Origin: Falsiroseomonas frigidaquae
GTDB lineage: Bacteria; Pseudomonadota; Alphaproteobacteria; Acetobacterales; Acetobacteraceae
Direction: 5' to 3'
Length of the DNA: 43,383 nucleotides
Assembly: GCF_012163145.1 (NCBI RefSeq)
Contig: NZ_JAAVTX010000013.1
Span: forward strand, 1 to 43,383
The position numbers and the translations under genes were made by a program. The notes under the pieces were generated by a model. It saw only the letters and a program-made list of their open reading frames with translations, was not told the origin of the DNA and made no database searches. This document shows, in pieces, positions 1-7,833 of this stretch. Within the stretch, counting starts at the first letter, position 1. Every line of letters starts with the position of its first letter.

Positions 1-226
1 TTCCCCCCGCAAACCCGCAACCCACCTTCGTGAGCCACAGCGCAAGAGCCAAAGAGCAAACCAAATACTCTTCCCTCAACAGATATACAGCTTGAAAGAA
101 CGGTGGGACCGATGGGCCGGCACCCCGTGGGGCGCCAGCTTCTTTGTCCCGTCTACCTCCGCCTTGGCGGGCCGATGAACTTAGCGAGTGTCTCGCTTCG
201 TTTCAAGTGGCTGCCTCGTCGTCGGT
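1..226 (-). other. Probable rRNA-operon leader running off the left edge
   Basis: No convincing protein is encoded here. Read on the minus strand, the stretch downstream of the promoter at 233-261 has two boxA-like antitermination motifs, GTTCTTTC (94-101) and TGCTCTTTGG (49-58), and a GC-rich hairpin built on GGCGCCCC/GGGGTGCC near 124-143. A strong promoter, boxA motifs, hairpins and no ORF are what rrn leaders look like, so a 16S rRNA gene may start beyond position 1. This is inference: no rRNA sequence lies in the window. It could instead be the leader of another stable RNA or of a translation-related operon. Confidence 0.35.
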
Positions 227-232
227 GGGCGC

Positions 233-261
233 TTTCTAATGTCGGGGTGGCCTCCTGTCAA
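233..261 (-). promoter_or_regulatory. Strong sigma-70-type promoter reading leftward
   Basis: On the minus strand a perfect -35 hexamer TTGACA (256-261) is followed by a 17-bp spacer and a -10-like TAGAAA (233-238). Transcription would start near 226 and run off the left edge. Perfect -35 boxes are uncommon in this GC-rich DNA, and no protein gene lies directly downstream, which favours a stable-RNA promoter. Confidence 0.5.
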
Positions 262-321
262 ATGCCCCCTCCAGCCCCCTGCCCCACCCCGGAAACCCAG
301 GTCCCGCCTCGCTCCGGCACG

Positions 322-351
322 CAAAAGGGGCGGCCCCGGCGGGCCGCCCCT
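322..351 (-). terminator. Rho-independent terminator after the tandem Bug genes
   Basis: An 11-bp perfect inverted repeat, AGGGGCGGCCC (326-336) and GGGCCGCCCCT (341-351), with a 4-nt loop is followed on the minus strand by TTTT. It lies 34 bp after the stop of the Bug gene at 386. It ends the minus-strand transcript and insulates it from the promoter at 233-261. Confidence 0.8.
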
Positions 352-385
352 GTCATCGAAGCGCATTTTTTCCGAGGAAAAAGTT

Positions 386-1357
386 TCAGCTGTCGACGCG
401 GATGTTGTTGTCGCGGATCACCGCCCCCCACCGCTCGATCTCCGCCGCCACGAAGGTCCGCGCCTCCGCCGGCGTGGAGGCCACGATGTCGCAGCCCTGC
501 TCCTCGATACGGGACTTCACCGCCGGCTCGTTCAGAACCTGCTTCAGCGCGGCGTGCATGCGGTCCACGATCGGCTGCGGCGTGCCCGCCCGGCCGAAGA
601 AGCCCCACCAGGTCGGCGCCTCGAAATTGCCGAAGCCCTGCTGCGCGAAGCTCTGCGTGCCCGGCACGTGCCGCGTCTCCCCGCGCGTCGTCACGCCGAG
701 CGGCCGCAGCGTGCCGGCCCGGATATGCTGGGAGACGATGACCACATTGGTCATGAACAGCGGAATCTCGCCTGCAACCGCCGCGGTCACGGCGGGTCCG
801 CCGCCACGGTAGGGCACATGGGTCAGCTTGAAGCCGTTCTGCTGCTGCAGCAGCGTGGTGGCGATATGCGCCAGCCCGCCGACGCCGGATGTCGCGTAGT
901 TCAGCCGCTCCGGGTCCTGCTTCGCGGCCTCCATCACCTCCCGGAAATTGCGGAAGGGGGTGTCCTTGTGTGCCGTCATCACCAGCGGGCCGGTGGCGAC
1001 CAGGCTGACCGGGACCAGATCCTCCATGGTCTTGTAGTTCAGCCGCAGCAGGGTCTGGTTCGGCGCCTCATTGTCATAGGCCAGCATCCAGGCGCTGCCA
1101 TCCGCCGGCGCCCGGGCCATTTCGGAGGCGCCGATCGAGCCCGAGGCACCGCCGCGGTTCTCGATCACCACCGACTGCCCGAGCACGGCCGCGAGCCGCG
1201 GCTGGAACAGGCGGGCAACCGTGTCCGTGGACCCGCCCGGCGCCCAGGGCACGATCAGCCGGATCGGCCGGTCCGGCCAGCTTCCCTGGGCACGCAGAAC
1301 CGTCGGCGCTGCCAGGCCCAGGGCCGCCAGGGTCATCACTTTGCGACGCTGCATCAT
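386..1357 (-). CDS. Bug-family tripartite tricarboxylate transporter substrate-binding protein (copy 1)
   Basis: A 323-residue periplasmic binding protein of the Bug/TctC family, the solute receptor of TTT carboxylate transporters. The N-terminus has an Arg pair and a hydrophobic segment ending near LRAQ, typical of an exported receptor, followed by the family hallmark WPDRPIRLIVPWAPGGSTD. The frame is open up to 1429, but the ATG at 1357 has AGGAG 8 nt upstream and is preferred; a second ATG follows directly at 1354. It is the last gene of a minus-strand set, next to a paralogue at 1470-2441, with an intrinsic terminator after it. No TctA or TctB membrane genes are nearby, so it is an orphan receptor and its ligand (a carboxylate or related acid) cannot be told from sequence. 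Confidence 0.9.
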   Translation of the reverse strand: MMQRRKVMTLAALGLAAPTVLRAQGSWPDRPIRLIVPWAPGGSTDTVARLFQPRLAAVLGQSVVIENRGGASGSIGASEMARAPADGSAWMLAYDNEAPNQTLLRLNYKTMEDLVPVSLVATGPLVMTAHKDTPFRNFREVMEAAKQDPERLNYATSGVGGLAHIATTLLQQQNGFKLTHVPYRGGGPAVTAAVAGEIPLFMTNVVIVSQHIRAGTLRPLGVTTRGETRHVPGTQSFAQQGFGNFEAPTWWGFFGRAGTPQPIVDRMHAALKQVLNEPAVKSRIEEQGCDIVASTPAEARTFVAAEIERWGAVIRDNNIRVDS

Positions 1358-1469
1358 GTGCAGGACTCCTCCCGTTATTCGTTTCCGAGCCAAACTAGAA
1401 GCGCCGGCCCCGCTTCGCCAAGCCCGCACTTCGATCCCACCCTCAGCCGCCAGATGGCCGGGTGGCGCA

Positions 1470-2441
1470 TCAGCTATCCGCGCGGATGTTGTTGTCGCGG
1501 ATCACGGCGCCCCATTTCTCGATCTCGGCGCGCACGAAGGCCTCGGTTTCCGCCGGGGTGGAGCCGACGATGTCGGCGCCCTGCTCCGCCATCCGCGCCT
1601 GCACATTGGCCTCCGCCAGCACCTGCTTCACCGCCTGCTGCATGCGGCTCACGATCGGCGCCGGGATCCCTGCCGGGCCGACCAGCAGCCAGTAGGTCAG
1701 CGCCTCGAAATCCGGGAAGCCCTGCCGGGTGAAGGGCACCACGCCGGGCAGGTAGCGACTGTCGGTCTTCTGGGTCAGGCCCAGCGGCCGCAGCGCGCCG
1801 GCGCGGATATGCGGCAGGATGATCACGATATTGGACATGAACAACGGCACGTGGCCGGCCAGCGCGTCCTGCAGCGCCGGGCCGCCGCCACGGTAGGGCA
1901 CGTGTTCCAGCCGGAAGTCGCCGCGCTGCTGCAGCAGTACCGTGGCGATGTGGGCGCCGCTGCCGACCCCGGTGGTGGCGTAGTTCAGCGTCTGCGGCCG
2001 CGCCCGCGCGGCCTCCACCATCTGGCCGAAATTCTGGAACGGGGTGGAGGGGTGGGTCACCAACGCATAGGGACAGGTGCCGACCAGCGTGCAGAAGGAA
2101 AATGCCTGCATCACCCGGTAGGGAAGCTGCATCAGCGTCTCGTTGGTGGCCAGGGTGTCGTTTGCCAGCAGCCAGGTGTAGCCATCCGGCGCCGCCCGAG
2201 CTGTCTCGGACGACCCGACGGAGCCCGAGGCCCCTGCCCGGTTCTCCACCACCACCGGCCGGCCCAGCAATTCGGTCAGCTTCGGTTGCAGGATCCGCGC
2301 CACGGTGTCGTTCGACCCGCCGGGCGGATAGGGCACGATGATGCGGATCGGCCGGTCCGGCCAGGACCCCTGCGCGCGGCCGATGGACGGCATGGCGAGC
2401 AGCGCTGCGGTCGGTGCGGCCAGCAAGGTGCGACGTTGCAT
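1470..2441 (-). CDS. Bug-family tripartite tricarboxylate transporter substrate-binding protein (copy 2)
   Basis: A 323-residue paralogue of the next gene downstream, same length and architecture: signal peptide ending near GRAQG, then WPDRPIRIIVPYPPGGSND. Both proteins end in NNIR(V/A)DS and share the HVPYRGGGPA loop, so they arose by tandem duplication. The ATG at 2441 follows GGAG with about 10 nt spacing. An MFS permease gene lies 88 bp upstream on the same strand. The ligand is unknown. The pair may bind similar carboxylates, perhaps ones also handled by the MFS protein, but that link is inference. Confidence 0.9.
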   Translation of the reverse strand: MQRRTLLAAPTAALLAMPSIGRAQGSWPDRPIRIIVPYPPGGSNDTVARILQPKLTELLGRPVVVENRAGASGSVGSSETARAAPDGYTWLLANDTLATNETLMQLPYRVMQAFSFCTLVGTCPYALVTHPSTPFQNFGQMVEAARARPQTLNYATTGVGSGAHIATVLLQQRGDFRLEHVPYRGGGPALQDALAGHVPLFMSNIVIILPHIRAGALRPLGLTQKTDSRYLPGVVPFTRQGFPDFEALTYWLLVGPAGIPAPIVSRMQQAVKQVLAEANVQARMAEQGADIVGSTPAETEAFVRAEIEKWGAVIRDNNIRADS

Positions 2442-2529
2442 CGCTTATTGTCTCCGTTTCCCTGGCGCATTGCGGCATGCCAGGGCGCGCCGATCAAGCG
2501 GTGATCCGTAGGCCCGCCATAGCCAAGGC

Positions 2530-3675
2530 CTATCGCGGCGCCCGGAAGGCGCGCAGCGCCAGCGCCGCCCCGGCCAGTGCCAGCATGGCGCCGGCAAGGC
2601 CGGTCCAGGCCAGCCCCACGGCCGCGATCACCACGCCGCCATAGGCCGCGCCGCTGCCCTGCCCGGCCAGGATGAAGGCGCCATTCAGCGCCAGCGCCAC
2701 CGAGCGGTCCTGCGGTGCCAGCCCCATCAGCCGTGCCTGCACCAGCGGCGCCAGCGCGAACAGGGAGGCGGAGCCGGCGAAGACCAGCAGGCTAAGCGGT
2801 GCCACATGCCAAAGCGCCGGCGATTGCGCCAGCAGTGCCGAATAGCCGAGCAGTGCCAGCGTCAGCACCAGGAACAGCGCCACCGGCACCCGCGCCCCGC
2901 CGTCATCCGCCAGCCGGCCACCCAGGCCGATGCCGAGCAGGCTGCCGAGTCCCACGAAGACCTGGACGGCGCCGATCCCGGACCCCTCGATCCGCGTGGT
3001 CGCCGTGACGATCGGCCCGAGATAGGCGGCGATGCAGAACAGCCCGGCGAAGGCCAGCAGGCTGGTGCCCAGCACCGCGATGATATCGGGCCGCAGCGCC
3101 ATCCGCAGCGAGCCGGCGCCGCCGCGATCCGTGCTCGGCAGGCGCGGCAACCCCAGCCAGACCGCCATCGCCGCCACCGCCGCCAGGCTGCCGGAGAAGA
3201 CGAAGGTGGCGCGCCAGCCCAGCGCGCCGCCGATCGCGGTGCCGAGCGGAATGCCGAAGGAGAAGGCGAGGGTCAGCCCGGCCATCACCGTCGCGATCGC
3301 CCGCCCACGCTGCGCCGCCGGCACCAGCATCGATGCCGCGACCGCAGGCAGCACCAGTGCCGCGGCCAGCGCCGTCACCACGCGGAGCGCCAAAGCGGTG
3401 GCGAAATCCGGCACGGCCGCGGTGGCCAGGTTGAGCAGCGCGATCAGCCCGAGGCCCACCGCCAGCAGCAGCCGCCGATCCACCCGCGCGGTCAGCGCCG
3501 CGATCGGCGGGCCGGCGATGGCGAAGGTCAGCGCATAGCTGGCGGCGAGCTGCCCGGCCGTGGCCAGGCTTACCCCCAGATCCTCCGCCATGCGGGCGAT
3601 CAGGCCGGTGAAGGCGTAGGCGCCGGTCGCGGCCGCGAATTGTGCGCCCGTCAGCAGCCAGACTCGGCGATCCAT
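2530..3675 (-). CDS. MFS transporter (12-TM drug/sugar efflux type)
   Basis: A cytoplasmic-membrane carrier of about 381 residues with repeated hydrophobic segments throughout. The first half has the MFS loop pattern (GPPIAALTARVDRRLLL, the loop 2-3 Asp/Arg motif) and an LPAVAASMLVPAAQRGRAIA segment as in loop 4-5 of the AraJ/YdhP drug:proton antiporter group. The frame opens with GTG at 3681 and ATG at 3675; neither has a clear Shine-Dalgarno, and I use the ATG. It lies between a small hypothetical gene and the two Bug genes, all on the minus strand. The substrate is unknown. Confidence 0.88.
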   Translation of the reverse strand: MDRRVWLLTGAQFAAATGAYAFTGLIARMAEDLGVSLATAGQLAASYALTFAIAGPPIAALTARVDRRLLLAVGLGLIALLNLATAAVPDFATALALRVVTALAAALVLPAVAASMLVPAAQRGRAIATVMAGLTLAFSFGIPLGTAIGGALGWRATFVFSGSLAAVAAMAVWLGLPRLPSTDRGGAGSLRMALRPDIIAVLGTSLLAFAGLFCIAAYLGPIVTATTRIEGSGIGAVQVFVGLGSLLGIGLGGRLADDGGARVPVALFLVLTLALLGYSALLAQSPALWHVAPLSLLVFAGSASLFALAPLVQARLMGLAPQDRSVALALNGAFILAGQGSGAAYGGVVIAAVGLAWTGLAGAMLALAGAALALRAFRAPR

Positions 3676-3726
3676 CCTCACCCCCGCACCCGCCTTGCGC
3701 GGCGCGCCGCGGTGACCCCGCCCTAT

Positions 3727-3749
3727 ATATGTGCGGGAACCATATGTGC
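3727..3749. repeat. Direct repeat ATATGTGC upstream of the MFS gene
   Basis: ATATGTGC occurs at 3727-3734 and 3742-3749 with a 15-bp period in a locally AT-rich patch about 50 bp before the MFS start. The two copies could be binding half-sites for a regulator of the MFS gene. Nothing else supports this. Confidence 0.3.
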
Positions 3750-3772
3750 AGGGACGGCCGCTTCAGGCCGGC

Positions 3773-4216
3773 TCAGTGGGACCAGGGATCGCCCAGCCGA
3801 AGCCCGGCCCGGCGAAAGGCGCAGCCGAGCGCGATGGAGGCCCCGGTGGCGGCATAGGCCTGGTAGGGCGGAAGCCGCCGCAACAGGCAGGCCAGCGCTT
3901 CCCGCCGCGGCCCGCGCTGGGCGCAGGCGACGGCCAGCAGCAGGGCCGGCTCCTCCCCCACCAGCCGGGGGCACAGCGGGCAGCCCAGCGTCAGCGGGTG
4001 CTGGGCCAGGGTACGGAGCAGCGCGTCCAGCGGTTCCGCCGCGCCCATCGCATCCTCCGTCGCCAGCAGCCGTCGCACCGCCAGCAGGGCCGGCTGGCCC
4101 TGCCGGGCGGCGGCGGCCCAGGCACGTGCGGAATCGATCAGCAGCCTTTCGGCAACCGGCAGCGCATCCGCTTCCGCGCCGGTCCAGGGCCAATTGGGAA
4201 GGCCGGTTGTCGCCAT
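3773..4216 (-). CDS. Conserved hypothetical protein with CPLCP motif
   Basis: A 147-residue soluble, Ala/Leu-rich helical protein. The frame is open to 4270, but the ATG at 4216 has AGGAG 7 nt upstream and gives MATTGLPNWP as the N-terminus. It carries an ERLLIDSARAWAAAARQG helix, a CPLCP pair of cysteines mid-protein and a C-terminal LACLLRRLPP helix. I recall similar short proteins as conserved hypotheticals in Acetobacteraceae, with no function I can name. There is no signal peptide or membrane segment. It is upstream of the MFS gene on the same strand with a 97-bp gap, so cotranscription is possible. Confidence 0.65.
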   Translation of the reverse strand: MATTGLPNWPWTGAEADALPVAERLLIDSARAWAAAARQGQPALLAVRRLLATEDAMGAAEPLDALLRTLAQHPLTLGCPLCPRLVGEEPALLLAVACAQRGPRREALACLLRRLPPYQAYAATGASIALGCAFRRAGLRLGDPWSH

Positions 4217-4354
4217 GGAATCGCTCCTGCCTGATGCGCCATCGCTACCGCAGTTGCGAGTCATTCGCAAACACTACTGCAGGGGCGGCGCGATTCAGGA
4301 AGCGGAAACCCCGCGCGGGGCAGCCTGCCGGCACATGCGGTCCAGGATGTTCCC

Positions 4355-5203
4355 ATGCGATCCACGCGCCAGCCGCGCCCGCCACGCCCGCCACGCGCGC
4401 CACGCGCGCCCCGAGCGCCCCGAGCGCCCCGAGCGCCCCGAGCGCCCCGAGCGCCACGCCTTCCACGCCTGCCGGCCCTCTGCGCCGAGGCCGCGCGGCT
4501 CCTCGGCTTCCTGTCGGCTGGCCTGGTTGTGGGCCTTCTCCTCGGCGCCTGTACCCGGCTACCGGCAGAGGAGGCACGCGGTGGCCCCGCCGCCGCCGCC
4601 GCCAGCTTCGGCTTCGCGGCGCTGTCCAGCCATGGCGTTCCGCTCGGCTCCGCCGTGGCGGTGGCGCCGGATCGGCTGCTGACCAACGCCCACGTCCTGC
4701 CGGAAGGCCTGACCACCCTGCAGGCACAGCGCGGCGATGCCGCGGTGACGGTCACGGCCCTGGTGCTGGCCCGCAGCCCGGCGCTGGATCTGGCGGTGCT
4801 GCGGGTCTCGCCCGGTGTGTTCAAACCGGTGCCGCGGCAGGCGGCCGCCCCGGCGACCGGCCAGCGCATCTGGGCCATCGGCGCGCCCTCGGCTGGTCCG
4901 GCGCTGGCAGAGGGGGTGGTTGAGCAGCCAGACGCCGTGCTGGCCGGCCGCGGCCCGGGCTTCATCGCGCGAATCGGCGCGCTGATGGGCTACTCGGGTG
5001 GCGCGGCCCTGGATGCTCAGGGCCGTCTCCGGGGCCTGGTGACCGCCCAGCTGGGTGCCGGAAGTTCTCCCGCGCTGGCCGCACTGACCGGATTGGATCC
5101 CGCAGTGTTTTCACCTTCGCGTGACCAGCGTAAGGTTTTCGTCCTATCCATTGACGCCGCGATACGCGAATCCAACCGGATCGCCCCGCCTGGCCTACCC
5201 TGA
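4355..5203 (+). CDS. Trypsin-like serine protease lipoprotein with Arg/Ala/Pro repeat N-terminus
   Basis: A 282-residue S1-like peptidase. Residues 7-40 are a low-complexity tract of seven consecutive APR triplets flanked by PPR and LPR variants. A hydrophobic stretch, FLSAGLVVGLLLGAC, follows and fits a lipobox with Cys66, so the mature enzyme would be membrane-anchored outside the cytoplasm. The catalytic triad is visible: His113 in TNAHVL, Asp145 in ALDLAVLR and Ser214 in GYSGGAA. The ATG at 4355 has AGGA 8 nt upstream, and there is no later start before the signal segment. The 35-residue basic n-region is far longer than normal. The gene stands alone; a GC-rich inverted repeat (GCGGCC 5235-5240, GGCCGC 5250-5255) lies downstream and could terminate it. 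Confidence 0.8.
   Translation: MRSTRQPRPPRPPRAPRAPRAPRAPRAPRAPRAPRLPRLPALCAEAARLLGFLSAGLVVGLLLGACTRLPAEEARGGPAAAAASFGFAALSSHGVPLGSAVAVAPDRLLTNAHVLPEGLTTLQAQRGDAAVTVTALVLARSPALDLAVLRVSPGVFKPVPRQAAAPATGQRIWAIGAPSAGPALAEGVVEQPDAVLAGRGPGFIARIGALMGYSGGAALDAQGRLRGLVTAQLGAGSSPALAALTGLDPAVFSPSRDQRKVFVLSIDAAIRESNRIAPPGLP
4406..4450 (+). repeat. Five perfect 9-bp tandem repeats inside the protease gene
   Basis: The unit gcgccccga occurs five times in a row, within a longer imperfect array covering roughly 4373-4471. Each unit is three codons (Ala-Pro-Arg), so gain or loss of a unit keeps the frame and only changes the length of the Arg-rich N-terminal tract. Confidence 0.9.
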
Positions 5204-5448
5204 TGCACTCCGTGCTTGACCCACCAGCCTAGCTGCGGCCCTTACAGACGGCCGCCCCCCCAAAGCCGGCGGAACTACCACCGCGACGCACCCCCCGGCG
5301 CGCCGCCTCTTCGCCAAAGGCACACGCAACCTCGGGTTCCTGCCCGGGGCGTGCCACCGGTTCGACCGCCGGCCTCGCCCGGACACAGCTCGGACCGCGT
5401 GCCAACGAGGCCGCTCCTGACTCCGGGTGGCGTGAAGGAGGATATGGA

Positions 5449-5901
5449 TTGCCAAACCTGCCCATGCGGCGCCTCGCGCTGCTGGCCTGCCTGGCCCTTG
5501 CTGCCGCTGCCCCGCTGCCGAGCGTCGCGAATGATTTCGCGCCCCAGCGCGGCATTGCTTCCTATTACCACCCCACCTACTTCACCGGCCGCCCTATGGC
5601 CAACGGAGATCGTTTCGATCCCAGGTCAAACTCCGCCGCGCACCGCACCCTGCCCTTCGGCACCCTGGTCGAGGTGACGAATCTACGGAACGGGCGGACG
5701 CGCACCGTGGTGATCGAGGATCGTGGCCCCTTCATCGACGGCCGGATCATCGACCTCTCGCCGCGCATCGCCGAGGAACTCGGCATGCGCGACGCCGGGC
5801 TTGCCCGGGTGGAGGTGCGGCCGATCAGCCAGGCCGACCTGCTGATGGAGGCCTATAACAGCCGCCAGCCGATGATCGAGGTCGCCGAACAGATGGATTG
5901 A
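5449..5901 (+). CDS. RlpA-family septal ring lytic transglycosylase-like protein
   Basis: A 150-residue exported double-psi beta-barrel protein. A signal peptide (RRLALLACLALAAAAPLPSV) precedes GIASYYHPTYFTGRPMANG, and the core includes LPFGTLVEVTNLRNGR and EDRGPF, whose Asp corresponds to the catalytic Asp of RlpA enzymes that cleave denuded peptidoglycan glycans. It is short and lacks the C-terminal SPOR domain of full-length RlpA, as in many alphaproteobacterial homologues. The start is taken as TTG at 5449 because AAGGAGG (5435-5441) lies 7 nt upstream. An ATG at 5464 would still leave a signal peptide, and the ATG at 5444 is out of frame. It is convergent with the DUF1127 gene. Confidence 0.85.
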   Translation: MPNLPMRRLALLACLALAAAAPLPSVANDFAPQRGIASYYHPTYFTGRPMANGDRFDPRSNSAAHRTLPFGTLVEVTNLRNGRTRTVVIEDRGPFIDGRIIDLSPRIAEELGMRDAGLARVEVRPISQADLLMEAYNSRQPMIEVAEQMD

Positions 5902-5916
5902 GGCCCCCGGGCCTCA
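5899..5916. terminator. Shared hairpin holding both convergent stop codons
   Basis: TGAGGCCCCCGGGCCTCA is a perfect 8-bp-arm inverted repeat. Its first three bases are the TGA stop of the rlpA gene and its last three, read on the minus strand, are the TGA stop of the DUF1127 gene. It probably acts as a bidirectional end of transcription, although no T-run follows on either side. Confidence 0.45.
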
Positions 5917-6153
5917 CATCCCGCGCGGACCGGTATCCCACGGCGCGCGCGCCGCTTCGGTCAGCGCATCGCAGCGGCTGATGCCGATATCCTTCAGCAT
6001 CCGCTCATCCATCTCCGCCAATTGCCGGCGGGTGGTGATGACGCGCAACGTGACGGCGAGCCAGTCCAGCCAGCCACGGGCGGCCGGCGCGCGCCGCGCG
6101 ACAGGGTGAAGGTTCCGCCGCACGCCATCGGGCGAGAGCAAGAAACCGGACAT
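5914..6153 (-). CDS. DUF1127 small protein (YjiS-like)
   Basis: A 79-residue basic protein whose middle matches the DUF1127 pattern: WLDWLAVTLRVITTRRQLAEMDERMLKDIGISRCDAL. The Arg-rich helix and the LxxMDxRxLKDIGI core are diagnostic. In alphaproteobacteria such proteins have been linked to RNA metabolism, phosphate physiology and stress, but the role of this one is not known. The ATG at 6153 has AAGGA 8 nt upstream. It is divergent from a LysR-type gene, a frequent arrangement for DUF1127 genes, so that regulator may control it. Confidence 0.85.
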   Translation of the reverse strand: MSGFLLSPDGVRRNLHPVARRAPAARGWLDWLAVTLRVITTRRQLAEMDERMLKDIGISRCDALTEAARAPWDTGPRGM

Positions 6154-6207
6154 CGGGGCATTCCTTCTGCTGGTCGATCTGCCGCCAGCATCGGTTGCGC
6201 GCCACCA

Positions 6208-6229
6208 TCAGTAAAACGAGTTATATTGA
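6208..6229. promoter_or_regulatory. Candidate LysR operator between DUF1127 and LysR genes
   Basis: An AT-rich imperfect inverted repeat, TCAGTAA...TTATATTGA, lies between the two divergent starts in otherwise GC-rich DNA. It resembles the dyads with T and A ends that LysR-type regulators bind, and its position between regulator and likely target fits. Support is positional and by eye only. Confidence 0.35.
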
Positions 6230-6250
6230 CGGAGCGCATCATGGTCCTTG

Positions 6251-7213
6251 ATGATGCTCCGCATGGCACCGATGGCCCCCCGGGCGCTTGCCCTCGACCC
6301 CGACCTGCTGCGCGCCTTCGTGCTGATCGCCGAGGGCGGGTCCTTCACCCGGGCGGCGGATCGCCTGGGCCGCACGCAATCCGCCGTTTCCATGCAGATC
6401 CGCCGGCTTGAGGATCTGCTGGGCCAGCCGCTGCTGGTCCGCACGCACCGGGGCGTGCAGACCACGCCGCAGGGCGGCTGGCTGCTGGAACGCGCTCGCG
6501 ACCTGCTGCTGCTGAACGACGAGATCATCGGCAATTTCCGCGCCCCGCCGATGGTCGGCAATGTGCGGCTCGGCACGCCGGATGACTATGCGCTGAACTG
6601 GCTGCCCAACATCCTGGCCCGCTTCGCCGAGGCGCATCCGGCGGTGGAGCTGGACGTCACCTGCCTGAATTCGGACGTGCTGGTGGACAAGTTCCGCGAC
6701 GGGCAGCTCGACCTGACCCTGGTCAGCGAGGGGCAGGAACCGCCGGGCGTGCAGGCGCAGCGCATCTGGCGCGGGCCGCTGCGCTGGGTCGGCAGCCCGA
6801 CGCATGGCCTGCACCGGCGCGATCCCCTGCCCCTGGCCCTGTCCCGCCCGAATGAGAACCCCGCCCGCCCCGACCACGCCTGCGCCTGGCGCAGCGCGGC
6901 GCTGGAGGCACTTCAGGAAGCCGGGCGGCCGGCGCGCGTCACCTATAATTCCGCGACGCAGACCGGCTGCTTCACCGTGGCGCTCGCGGGCCTGGCGCTG
7001 ACCGTCAGCACGCCTACCACGCTGCCGCTGGGCCTGGCCTGGATGGGTGAGGCGGAGGGCCTGCCGCCCTTGCCGGACATGGGCATCCTGCTGCTGCGCC
7101 AGCCGGCGGCGCGCGGCGTGCCGGCCGTCGATGCGCTGGCGGAGCACATCACCGAGGGCTTCCGGCGCGCGACGGATGGCAACCTGGCGCTGACCGGGAC
7201 GATCGCGGCCTGA
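6251..7213 (+). CDS. LysR-family transcriptional regulator
   Basis: About 320 residues. An N-terminal winged helix-turn-helix (LDPDLLRAFVLIAEGGSFTR, then AADRLGRTQSAVSMQIRRLE) is followed by a periplasmic-binding-protein-like effector domain from about residue 95 (VGNVRLGTPDDYALNWLPNIL). LysR proteins act as tetramers and often regulate a divergent neighbour, here the DUF1127 gene. The start is uncertain: TTG 6248, ATG 6251, ATG 6254 and ATG 6269 are all in frame and all precede the HTH. The GGAG at 6231 is better spaced for an out-of-frame ATG at 6241. The effector is unknown. Confidence 0.88.
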   Translation: MMLRMAPMAPRALALDPDLLRAFVLIAEGGSFTRAADRLGRTQSAVSMQIRRLEDLLGQPLLVRTHRGVQTTPQGGWLLERARDLLLLNDEIIGNFRAPPMVGNVRLGTPDDYALNWLPNILARFAEAHPAVELDVTCLNSDVLVDKFRDGQLDLTLVSEGQEPPGVQAQRIWRGPLRWVGSPTHGLHRRDPLPLALSRPNENPARPDHACAWRSAALEALQEAGRPARVTYNSATQTGCFTVALAGLALTVSTPTTLPLGLAWMGEAEGLPPLPDMGILLLRQPAARGVPAVDALAEHITEGFRRATDGNLALTGTIAA

Positions 7214-7228
7214 CCGGGCCGCGCCCGC

Positions 7229-7765
7229 CTACCAGCGCCGGACCGGACCGCAATCCAGGTGAACGAAGCCGTCCCGCTGATACAGACCGACGCCGCCCAG
7301 CCGCATATCCGCTGCGAGCCGCGCGAGCTGCATGGAGTTGCGCCCGGGCAGGCGGCAATCCGCTGCCATGCCCGACATGTGCAGGGAGACGCGGGAGACG
7401 CGGGTGCTGCGGCGGGCGTTGCCGGCATTGGTCTCCGGCGTGCGGTAGCCGCTGACCACCTCGAAGCTCTCGTCGCTGTCCATCTGGCGCGCCACGGTGG
7501 ACATCACGTCGAACAGGCGCGGGTCCATCGGCGTGGTTTCCGCCCGCGACAGGTCGCGGAACACGAAGTCCAGCCGGCGCAGCGCCTCCCGGTCGTACCG
7601 GCCATCGCGGAAATAGACGCCGGAGAAGCTGTCATTGGTCACCTGGCGCCGCACCCGCAGGCTACGCGTGGCACCCTGCGCCAGCACCGGGCCTGCCGCC
7701 ACGGCACCGGCGCCGGCCAGCACCGCCGCCAGCAACCCGCGCCGCGGCACCGCATGCTCAGGCAC
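7229..7765 (-). CDS. DUF882 / YcbK-like M15-family peptidase
   Basis: A zinc-peptidase-like protein of the DUF882 (peptidase M15A/YcbK) family, expected to act on peptidoglycan outside the cytoplasm. Visible motifs are SGYRTPETN, SLHMSGMAADCRLPG (metal-binding His and Asp) and VHLDCGPVRRW (C-terminal His). I place the start at GTG 7765 because GGAGG lies 5 nt upstream and the product then begins with a compact Tat-like signal (PRRGLLAAVLAGAGA). The alternative ATG at 7834 overlaps the transpeptidase stop as TGATG and would add 23 residues including CPCC. Either way it follows the L,D-transpeptidase gene directly, a pairing also seen for ycbB and ycbK in E. coli. Confidence 0.85.
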   Translation of the reverse strand: MPEHAVPRRGLLAAVLAGAGAVAAGPVLAQGATRSLRVRRQVTNDSFSGVYFRDGRYDREALRRLDFVFRDLSRAETTPMDPRLFDVMSTVARQMDSDESFEVVSGYRTPETNAGNARRSTRVSRVSLHMSGMAADCRLPGRNSMQLARLAADMRLGGVGLYQRDGFVHLDCGPVRRW

Positions 7766-7833
7766 CAGCGCCTCCGGCCCGCAGCAGGGGCAGGCGCCGG
7801 ACCACAGGCCGCCATGGCCAAAGGAGCGCCGCA

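Noticed and set aside
4373-4471. Tandem repeat as a possible CRISPR array
   Set aside because: The unit is 9 bp, contiguous, without spacers and in frame with a protein, so it is a coding microsatellite.
5204-5448. Minus-strand frames covering the gap before the RlpA gene (for example 5229-5555)
   Set aside because: No ribosome-binding site, Arg/Gly-rich composition and overlap with the rlpA signal region. Apart from a GC-rich inverted repeat I see nothing in this gap.
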